DNA of 64,000 nt. Origin: Chrysopilus asiliformis (Eukaryota > Arthropoda > Insecta > Diptera > Rhagionidae). A program made the position numbers and the translations under genes. This document shows, one piece after another, positions 55,215-64,000 of this stretch (position 1 is the stretch's first letter; every line of letters begins with the position of its first letter). The DNA is taken from assembly GCA_964034945.1 (NCBI GenBank), contig OZ035962.1:99981284-100045283 (forward strand), in the 5' to 3' direction. The notes under the pieces were generated by a model. It was not told where the DNA came from. It was given only the letters and a program-made list of their open reading frames with translations, and did no database searches.

Positions 55215-58200
55215 ATGTTGAAAGTTTATATGAAATCGAAATTATGTACCCCACTGTGTTTATAAGATATCAGTTTTCCACTGATAACGTGAGTGCTACA
55301 ATATCGCAATTTTGGTTTTGTGTGCAATAAGGGACCAAACAATTTCAAGTAGTGCTAATTCAACACACATAAGCTGGACATCCCTGTTCTAGACGGTAAA
55401 AAAATATGTCAAAATGGCATAAATTAGATCTTCGAGAAATTTTGTTTATTGTTAATTCCATTTTTTTTCCTATAAATTGTGCATAACCTCGTAAATTATT
55501 TTAAAGCAAACAAATGAAATTTCTCAACAAAAAATCAAGGATGAACTAATTTGGACAATATTTATGTCTATAGAATTTCATAGAAATCACTCAAAATAAA
55601 TTTCATTGAAAATTTTTGAGCTAAATTCGTGATATAAGAATTTAGTATGATTTCAAAATGTTTGAAAGTTCGCACTGTAAGTACCATTGTCTATTATCCA
55701 TTATGTCAGAGATTGAACTAATCTTACTAAAATTTCATAATATCCAAAAAGTTCTCATGTCTGTGCATTCAACCGATGGGAAATACAAATTAAAATGACA
55801 TACAATTACAATAAATGCGCAGCATATTACGCATATGGGAATAAGAAAATTTCATTCTTGATCAGATCGTCTTAGTAGAAAAAAAAAACAATTGAAATCT
55901 TACAAAGCACGTTCTCGTTCCCATAAACCATTTATCAGTGTCTTTGGCGTAATGTAATTAGTTCACCTGAGGGACATTTCCATAATTGTCCCATTGTGTA
56001 GCCAAAGCACATTGCCATGACAGAAGTGAAAGAAGCTTATAGAAAATAACTACCTTTAAAATTCATCGTTTTGCTACTTTGCCAACAGCGCCACATTCAG
56101 GTTCATGCATTATTGCAAATAGAAATGCAAAAACATATTCGATATTTATATAAAAATCTCTTTTGAATTGCCCTAAGACAGCAGATTTTTATTCTATAGT
56201 TGTTACTGTCCCATTGAAATATTGAGAATGCAAAAGTTTCCTTCCTTGAGCTGATCTTTGCCCAAAATTGCATTTGGAATCTGTGCAAACAGCACCCGAA
56301 GAATGCTCCAACAATGTTGCATTGATAATTTTGCATAAAATTGCTACGATAGATCCAAAACAGATGCAAAAACTCTGTAGCTGGAGTACCTGCAGGAACT
56401 TATCTATGCCCCATACTATTTCTTTCGGTTGTTTTCGAGGCGCATCTCTGACTCTCAGTACTGCCGCGCCGTGGAAGTTGAAAGAAAGGTGCATTTTGTA
56501 TTTAATTCGATCTGAATTTAAAGCAAAATCTGAACTCATGTATTTTTATATCTTCTCGATTGTTCGAACAATGAGTTCAATGATTTGACGTTAAACTAAA
56601 TAATCAGTTTGGCTCATGGTATTTAGAATGCTTCACCTTTCTTCTGTATAGACGTACAAATGTGTATGCATTCGCCCAGATATTGACTGGGATTGGGATC
56701 TTTTTCTTGAGATAGTGAACTAAAAACGATAAACAATTATAATAATATGGCAATTGTTGAGATGCTAGGGGATTTTATTGCCATTTGATTAATTTGCATA
56801 AAACAACAAATTCGTGAGGAAATTCATTTCGATATTAATAGTAGAAAAATGGTAGTTTTGTTTGGATCACTAAAACGCCATTCAGGGAATTTCTGGCTTT
56901 TATTGCAATCATTTTAAAACCAAATTCAATTGTTCCATAATGCTAATAGTTATTTGACTTTTACGGGAATTTCGCGTCTATTTCCATGTTCATTGATTTC
57001 GTTACCAATATGGTTGACCTATTGACATTTATTTTAAAACAATTTGAAATGAAATCGATTTGCAGAGATTTCCATAAGAAGTAGATTCTTTTAAATGCTA
57101 TATACATGATCAATTTATAGTTTGTTAGATTACAAAAGCCTTTCACTGGAACTAAAAATGAAGGACAAGAGTAATTTTTAACAGGATTTTCTAGTAAAAA
57201 ACATTTTCTAGTATTTTTTCCAAAAATATTTCTGTGCTCGTAAACCTATACTAAAATAACTTTTCAATGTATTTAAAACATTTTTCCGAATTAGCGTAAA
57301 ATGATTTGTATTTAATATACGCGATAAGAATAATGATTAAATCTTTGTTAAAATCCTGTCTTTGCTTCTTTCACAATATTTAGTTGTATTGAGACTGCAT
57401 GCATTTTCAGATGAAATCAGCAAACATACGTATATCGCAATTATTGTAAATGGTAATCGTTATACTTGCTAGTGTCGATTTTTAATTAAAATACAAGTAG
57501 TAAACATCAAAGATCTAGACACAATCTTAACCAAAGGTAATTTTTTACTAACCAGTTCTGCCACTTAACACCTGATATCCATAAGGTAGCTCTTATCATC
57601 GTTCAAAATTAATTACGAAAATAATTAATGATATAAATTCCATGCGAGCTACTCTTATGGAATAGCATAAAAAATTCTTGAGAAAAAATCTATCGTCTGT
57701 AACAAGCATATATTAAAGCATATGTATTTATTTATATAAACAAATATGTATCGCATAATTTTAGTGAAGCATTCGATTTTAATATATAGCATCTCATCGA
57801 TATTGAAAATGTCGAGTTAAGTGCGGCAGCAACTGATGGCAACTTATAAGACTTGGTTAAAAAGGCGATGCAGTAGGTTACTTACCTTGAGAACTTTTGC
57901 TCCAGTCTTCATGAAGTCCAGAAGCCTTACGACCGATCGCGAGAGGATCGCATCAAGTTTCTTATCTTTAAGGCAAATATTTTAATTAACACTCTGCCGC
58001 GTCTCTCACTTTCTCAGATCCAAAATATGATAAATATGTTGATTTTTCGGTTAAAATAGATACAAGCATCTTTGCTTTTAGCTAAACGAAGACGATACTA
58101 GATATCGTATCGAAATTTTTTCACATATCGCTTTTTCACAGGTGAGCCGGGATTGCTGCTGATACGAACTTATGAAGCCACGAAGTTTCCATGCATTAAA

Positions 58201-59943
58201 AGACAGTTGACTGATATCTACGGCACTGAAATTACACAGACTCGAAATTCCACAAGATCGTCATTATATTTATGGTAAGAATGGAAGTTAACGAAAAACG
58301 AAGGTGAAAAATGTTTTCGGATAAGTGAAGCAAACTATCTGAATGCACATAACCCTCACTGCCAGCGAACCTGTCTTGTTTATGAGGCGCTTCTTATGGT
58401 CAACCTGAATTTCGCACATGTCTTGCAAATGCCTTCTTTAAGGCTACTAAATGCGATCAGCAAAATGCTGTACTTCTTCGTACTACCCCGGCTTGGTGTT
58501 CTACAGAAAAACTGATCAACATCCGATCACATCGATCTTAAGCAGCGGAATCTCACGTGTATCTGAACACAAGCACTTAGGCATAGGCAATATCTGTTAT
58601 TGCATAAATGCAGGTAAAATTACGGATGCACCAAGTTTCGGTTAAAGCGTTTTGTTTCCAATCTCGAATATTTCAGCGAATGATTTTGGAAGATTTTTCC
58701 TGCTGACGCTGAAGTCAGTTGCATTGGCCGTGATTGCTTTCGGGAATTCGCAGAGGTCTGGAAATCAGAAGGACTTCATCGATTCAAGATGTAGGCGTTA
58801 ACCTGGTCTTTAAGGAGCATTATTTATAAGGTCGCCTCCAGAGATAAGGAAATTGTGAGATATACAAAACATTATCGCCTAGCACATATCTTAACTATTT
58901 TGTTCCCTTTTAAAATTGTGCAGGAGAAGGCGTCCAAAATAGCCATCTATCTGGATTGTCGGGACTGGCTCATTTATTATAAGAATTCTTCTGCATAGCT
59001 CAGAATCTTTACCATGAAACAGAAATCATGGAAATAGTAAAATAACAAAAACAATTTCCAATCATAGTGGGGGAAACATAACGAAAATGAAAGTCTAAAC
59101 ACATTGCGTTTGTGCATTTAACAAATTCCTATGCAGGCAGCAAAGATCGCTTTAAGGTCTTGAGGTGATTCCGTCGGTTTTATCTTTAATGCTTATCGGA
59201 CGCGTAATTTTTTAAGAAAATATTTGCTAGAAAACTCACTTGCAGCTAAAATGCCATGTCTGGCATATTATAGATAAGGATGCAATGCCTTTTATATTAT
59301 CCAATATCAAGAATAAAAAGTCTTGTTTAGAAAAAAATTGTGTAATTAAAGAGATCTCTTAAGGCTCTCATCGTACGCATTTTATATTTTATTTACATAT
59401 GAACGATTCCACTTGTAGCTAAATTCGGTATCTATCGATCTTTATCATCTTGTACAGAAGGGATGCATTCTCAGCTTTAATTAATGTAAGAGTTTAAAAT
59501 AAATTGTAAAAACTTCATTGCGATAGGGTCCTTCGATATCGCTAATATGCAAATATTCAAGTATATATTAAAGTTATTATATTTTATCTAAATTATTTTT
59601 TTTTTGTTGGAATTGGATTTTCTATAATCCCAGGATTGATAACAATCATTATGGTAGTGGCAGTGTTTTTTTTTTAAATGTAGTTGAAAGGAAATTATTA
59701 TTTTTAAAAAATCTAATTGGTTTTGTGATCTTTTAAAAAATCAAAAAAAAAGCTTAACACGTAAATATTGTTTTTTATGCTTTTAATTTTAATACACGGT
59801 GCTCAAATTTTTTTCCCTCCTTTTAGTGCATTTTAATTGAAGACTCCACACGATGGGTAGGTAGTCCATTTTTTGATATTTGAAAACTGAATTCAGTTTA
59901 AAAAGCAGATTTATAATACTTTTTCTAAGCAGTTTCATTTGTA
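55215..59943. other. Long stretch without a confirmed gene
   Basis: 56190-56590 is GC-richer with frames of 116 (minus) and 106 (plus) residues covering each other; neither shows a motif I recognise, and at most one could be real. 57840-58900 is moderately GC-rich and may be decayed coding sequence: in different frames it reads LIRTYEATKFPCIKRQ, and SKMLYFFVLPRLGV, the latter faintly like a reverse-transcriptase thumb motif. The pieces are in different phases and too short to assign. The rest is AT-rich. Confidence 0.35.
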
Positions 59944-60395
59944 GGGTGACCATACGTCCCGGAATTGGAGGGACAGTCCCGGATTTAGGCATGTTATCGC
60001 GGCGTTACGGAAATTGAACTTTTGTCCAGGAATTATCCAATCTATTGTTGTAAATTCTTAACAACTAAAAAAATTGACCTGGAAATACAAAAATTTTCGT
60101 CTGCGGCGCTTTTTTAAAAAAAAAAGATATCAATAGTGTGATGTTTGTTTCTAAAAGTTTTACTTGCGGCGCAATTTTTGTTGTATTTTGAAAACATAAT
60201 CCCATAACAGTTTTTATCAGATAATTATAATCACAAACAAAAATTGAAACGCACCCTCTTCCCTCTAATCGGGCCTTTAAAAATGCTGACAAATAATTTC
60301 GCAGCAATAAAAATTTCCTCCCACTTCGTCGCTCCCCTTCCTTTCACTCTACACTGGAATCTGTCCCGGATTCACACAAAAAAATATTGTCACCC
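59944..60395 (+). mobile_element. Family E element, complete copy with TA flanks
   Basis: Left end GGGTGACCATACGTCCCGGA and right end AAAATATTGTCACCC are inverted over GGGTGAC with partial similarity beyond (ATA). TA lies on each side (59942-59943, 60396-60397). The interior carries GAGGGACAGTCCCGGA, GTCTGCGGCGCTTTTTT and TGTCCCGGATTCACAC. Three partial copies elsewhere in the window support it as a family. A plus-strand 88-residue frame at its right side is not convincing. Confidence 0.75.
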
Positions 60396-60683
60396 TATTA
60401 ATTTGGGATTCCACTTGTTGAGTGCGTCATTTGTTCGTTTTTTATCATTATATTATAAAATAGTGTCACTTGCCCGATTTTTTTTTTGTTTCCGAAATAC
60501 GGTTGTATGATCAATTTTCCCTAGCTCTCTATCATTTAATATTTAACACTACTAGGTGTAACTATTTTAGGCAACATATTGCCTGACAGACGTTAAAACA
60601 TATTGTATTGTCATCGAACTGTGGTAAGTGTGACAAATCTCAAGTAAATTGAATCTGCAGAAATCGACAAAATCGGGTCAAAA

Positions 60684-61090
60684 GAATCCTATAATATAAT
60701 ACGAGGAATGTCTGTCTGTCTGTGTGTCGGCACAACGATCTCGAAAACCCGCCTAACGATTTTCACGAAACTTGGAGGTTAGAGATTTTCGGGGACAAGA
60801 AATCGATCTAGATAGGTCTCACCTCTGAGAAAATTCCCCCTCGATACCCCTCGCGTGGTATCTTCGAATTGGGTGGTCCAATTTTAATAAAACTTTACAG
60901 TATTACTAAGGGGGCTAGGGGCTTTCGATTTTTTCACTACAAACCTGACTTTTCCCTCCCCTCGATAACCCTCACCTGGTGTCTCAAAAGGTTTCAAAAA
61001 TCGGTGACAGCGATTACTCAATAACCACTCAACCGATTTCTATGAAATTTTGTTATCGCGTGTTAGTTTAAGTTCTAGCTTTCCAGGTCG
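60684..61090 (+). repeat. Helitron-like or satellite-bearing repeat, boundaries uncertain
   Basis: TCCTATAATATAATACGAGG followed by a GTCT run and ACAACGATCTCGAAAACCCG is the same layout as the 5' end of the Helitrons here (TC, AT-rich leader, GTCT repeats, then '...AACCGAT...' words), with different sequence. CCCCTCGATA(C/A)CCCTC is repeated at about 60838 and 60957. No CTAG/hairpin 3' end was located, so class is uncertain. Confidence 0.35.
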
Positions 61091-61137
61091 GGCATTTAAA
61101 AACTCTAGAAAAGCTCTGTAAAGATAATGTGAATTTA

Positions 61138-61842
61138 TGGCGTTTTCGACTGGCATGCTCTTTTTGCTCTGAAGTTGCTCTATAGTTGCTCACTCTGAGA
61201 GCTTGTGTTCGACTGAGATTTTTCGATCGCTCGAAAAAGAGTTACGTGTTCGAGTGACGAAAGTACTCCGTATGCGAGCACTAAAAGAGCATTTTTCGAG
61301 CAATTTTGAGATCTGCCTAATGTAGTCAGATTTGAGTTGCTCTTTTAAGGTTAAGGCTAACAAAATCGTGTCAAATTGAAAATGGAAAATATTCTTGTGT
61401 TTGATTTCTTGGATTCTTCGTCATCTAGTGAAGAAGAATTTCATTTGGTCACAAATATATTAGGACAGTGTCCAGTTAAGAGGAAAATCCCAAAATTAGA
61501 TACTTTCGTGTCATTAATTGACGCGTATGATGATGAACAGTTAACACATTTATAAAACAAGACAATTGTTTTTTTTATTCCATTTTTATAGTTTCGTAGG
61601 CATTTTCGAATTTCACGAAGAGTTTTTCAAGCTCAAAAAATAATTTCCACAAATATTCTTGCCGGCGAGCCGTCAAATGTCAATTTGTTTTTGTTTTATG
61701 CTTCTTCTTGTTCTTTGAGAAATGCTCGACTCGCAAGTAGAGCTGCTCGAAATCTGCTCTAGATCTGCTCGAAAATACCTTGCTCTAAACTGGGGTAGAG
61801 CCTGCTCTGAATCTGCTCTGGATCTGCCAGTCGAAAACGTCA
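61138..61842 (+). mobile_element. Harbinger-like deletion derivative with TTA duplication
   Basis: Ends TGGCGTTTTCGACTGGCA and, mirrored, TGACGTTTTCGACTGGCA: 18-bp inverted repeats with one difference. TTA flanks both sides (61135-61137, 61843-61845), the 3-bp TWA-type duplication of PIF/Harbinger elements. Both ends carry dense clusters of GCTCT/GCTCG words, about four on the left and nine on the right, in both orientations. A 57-codon frame inside starts like a PIF/Harbinger transposase and then stops. The element is 705 bp, far short of an autonomous one, so it depends on a partner elsewhere. Confidence 0.8.
61382..61555 (+). pseudogene. Truncated PIF/Harbinger transposase N-terminus
   Basis: ATG at 61382 (context AAAATGGAA) opens 57 codons ending TAA at 61555. 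The protein starts MENILVFDFLDSSSSSEEEF: an acidic serine-rich start typical of PIF/Harbinger transposases. It then has IPKLDTFVSLIDAYDDEQL, which lies where family members have a '..F(V/I)...Y(S/D)DEQF..HF' segment. It stops immediately after, so the helix-turn-helix and DDE catalytic parts are gone. The remaining 165 bp before the right end is non-coding. If translated the product could not catalyse transposition. Family assignment is from memory of the pattern. Confidence 0.65.
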
Positions 61843-61926
61843 TTAGTTTTTCCCCAAAAATCACCAAAAGTTGCATTTTGAGCTCGCTCGGTATTTCTGG
61901 TACTTTAACTAAAGAGTGGAAGTAAA

Positions 61927-62200
61927 TAAGGGACTGTCCAAATAAGCCTAGCAAATTTTCACGCTTTCTGACCACCTCATATTCCTACTTTTTTTTACTA
62001 TTTCTTGTATGGAATTTAAAACAACCGTCACACTGTCCCAGACCGTCCTCCGCTCATTTACATAAGTGACTACTATCAGGTAAATGGATAAGATTCCGGA
62101 ACTTCAGATGAAGTTTTAGGGTTTTAGCTATAGCGCATCTTTTTGGAAAAATATTTACCTGCGGCGCATTTTTTGTTATTTTTATAAGGGGCTGTCAATT
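61927..62200. repeat. Decayed repeat with GGGACTGTCC start and family E words
   Basis: AAGGGACTGTCCAAATAAG, TTTTCACGCTTTCTGACCAC and ACCGTCACACTGTCCCAGAC look like one terminus of a widespread insect repeat. Further on TTTACCTGCGGCGCATTTTT matches family E. GGGGCTGTCAATTAAAAC closes the stretch. Either two decayed elements are joined or one composite is present. Confidence 0.4.
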
Positions 62201-64000
62201 AAAACATTTTTCTGGGCGGATGTAATAAACATTTCAATATTAAAATTGATACTTTTTAATGTAATTTGTATTTTTCTTTATTTTTTTTTTGCTGAAAAAT
62301 ACAACCTAAATAAACAAGATTCTATAAAATTTGAATGCTAGAGTAGACAATTAGATTTATTTTCCATGAAAAACAGGAAGTAGAATTACTGATTTCAAAG
62401 ATGTGCTACGAAACTCTTATAAATACTTAATTAATTGTTTATACTTTCGCAACAACTATGATGAACAGAGTTTTGGGATCGTTGAATATGTTATCTAGGA
62501 AAAAGGCAAAATTACGACACAAATATGGATCCTAGTAGATGGATTCGTTGGGATTGTTTCTTTGATGCACTTTAACGCTCTAATAAATTGTTTTTCAGAA
62601 AAACATTTTTATATATGATGGAAATTTTGTATATATTTTTCATATAATAAAAATGTGCGTATGATTGTTATTTGATACCGTTAAAAAAATTATGAAGAAT
62701 GGCTCGGCTTTGCCATATTATGTTGAGTGAAAGCATAACAGCATAAAACGCTTAGGGCCTTCAACGGCTGTTAAATGTTAATTTGTCAGCAAAATGCCTT
62801 CATAAATCGCAGCTTTTTCTTCTCAAAGAAGACGACGGTTGGCTCCTTCATTTTGCAAGCATAAGGAAATAAAGCGCACCAGATAAAAAAATATATAAGA
62901 AAAAGAGGAAAATATTCATTACATGTTTTCCCTCGGGGACGTCATCCCTGTCATCCCTAATTAAATTTCGGATAAGTCAAATACTCAGCCGTTCGTCTGC
63001 CAAATCTCTCGATTTTTTTCCCCCGAAAGTATTTAGGAAAATTGTTTCTTTGCTGTTGTTTGCTGTACAGATGGACCCAATCTTATCCTAAGTTCGAGAC
63101 CAAGAAATGTTTAGTAGGGGTTTCACCCCAAAAAATTCACGATAGTCACCACCTCCGCATAAACTCTGTAATATGAAGAATTTTTTTTTCGGTTCTGTTT
63201 AATTGATTCCCTAAACTTTTTTTTTCATCTTTGCCCAAATTTGTTTTCGCATAGAGTGAAAAATATGTTTTCCGTGGGAGATTTTCTGCCACTGTCCGTA
63301 TTTTTTTCAAGTAAAAAAATTATTAAATTCCCTTCCTCATATACTATAATATATTTTGCAATATATATTTATATATACATATATGTGTGTTCGTTTTTAT
63401 TTGTTCTGTGAAAAATATGTTTCAAAATTTTATAAATAAGGAAAAGGTTCTTAACGAGGGTTGCAAGTTGTTTTTCTCAAGGAACATATAATATAAGCGA
63501 ACAACATCCATTTCATACTTACTTTTAGATATATTGAAGTTGCACAAAATATTTTCTTCTCTCTTGTGTCGGATATTTTCCCATATAGTGCCATGTATTT
63601 ACATACAAATCATTCTATAAATATATAGTTATGAAATTTTTCTTATACTCGTATATACAAACGGTTGTATGTTTTATCATACCCAACTAAGGGAAAAGCC
63701 TTCATCTTTCCGAGTGTTTTACTTATCATAGCCGGTGGCAATAAATGTGCTACAATTTTCGGTTTTGCTGATATTTTTCAGATTTTTACTTAACGAAACT
63801 TTGGTCGTCATATGTTTTTAATTTTTTATAAAGGCAGCGTTATCAGGATCAAAAGCAGCTTGAGGCTATAACGTTGATAAACCAGAATAAAAAATATTTG
63901 AGATGAAGGATTTTTTAATATTTTATTCAAAGTGAGAGAATTTTTTTTTTCTGATAAGGTCGATTAAAATATATTGAAAGTTGAAAAACGGAAGTTATTT
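62201..64000. other. Stretch with no recognised gene
   Basis: AT-rich to the window end, with TATA-rich simple sequence at 63340-63400 and long T-runs. No element ends, RNA gene or coding frame identified. Confidence 0.5.

Noticed and set aside
56189..56588. Overlapping 116- and 106-residue frames on opposite strands
   Set aside because: No recognised motif, no splice context; mutual antisense overlap means at most one could be real and neither is favoured.
58150..58650. Reverse-transcriptase remnant (FVLPRLGV-like)
   Set aside because: Matches are in different phases and very short, and the order of the putative motifs does not fit a non-LTR retrotransposon.
1..64000. tRNA or rRNA genes
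   Set aside because: Looked for B-box-like GGTTCGANTCC words and rRNA core sequence by eye; none found with a cloverleaf context.

Overview
The window looks like gene-poor, repeat-rich nuclear DNA from an animal, most likely an insect and perhaps a dipteran. Reasons: it is AT-rich throughout, has no operon-like packing, shows spliceosomal-type signals, and is saturated with transposon types common in insects (Helitrons, piggyBac-like and Harbinger-like non-autonomous elements, TA-flanked MITEs, foldback elements). The species assignment is inference. I recognise no complete protein-coding gene, no rRNA, no tRNA and no CRISPR array.

Mobile DNA dominates. Family A is a roughly 550-620 bp element that begins TTTTTATACCCGTATGG, carries a variable GTCC/GTCT microsatellite and ends GCTATAATTGCC (in reverse complement) near a T-run. 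It has nine recognisable copies: 551-858, 10818-12668 (split), 14253-14641, 18791-19922 (split), 20091-20630, 26611-27229, 43044-43612, 45691-46275 and 53955-55214 (split). Family B is a sister of A (7610-8096, 36893-37300, 49840-50290 and decayed scraps). Three Helitron-type copies (8097-8593, 17283-17646, 37578-38090) have 5' TC and 3' CTAG ends and sit between A and T. A Harbinger-like deletion derivative at 61138-61842 has a TTA target duplication and still codes the start of a transposase-like protein. Other non-autonomous elements: 1-210, 29483-29717 (9-bp target duplication), 30175-30549, 33219-33389, 34262-34753, 36220-36745, 42697-43012 and 52297-52582 (piggyBac-like), and family E (45290-45520, 51917-52262, 59944-60395, 61927-62200).

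Nested insertions give a relative history. A 976-bp TA-flanked element (18917-19892) split one family A copy. A related-looking element with its own internal foldback (54221-55194) split another. A 1.5-kb insert holding a 340-bp near-perfect hairpin and an eight-unit 122-bp satellite (10931-12482) split a third.

Possible host coding signal is sparse: a minus-strand segment resembling the N-terminal HEAT region of condensin subunit Cap-G (2808-3070), a minus-strand hydrophobic segment of receptor-like character (5928-6269), a 79-bp open segment between good splice signals (27656-27734), and a GC-richer minus-strand open frame with coding-like third positions (44460-44825). None can be proven from this sequence alone. 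The rest is best read as intergenic or intronic DNA. I see no multi-gene functional system here; the most interesting content is the transposon biology.
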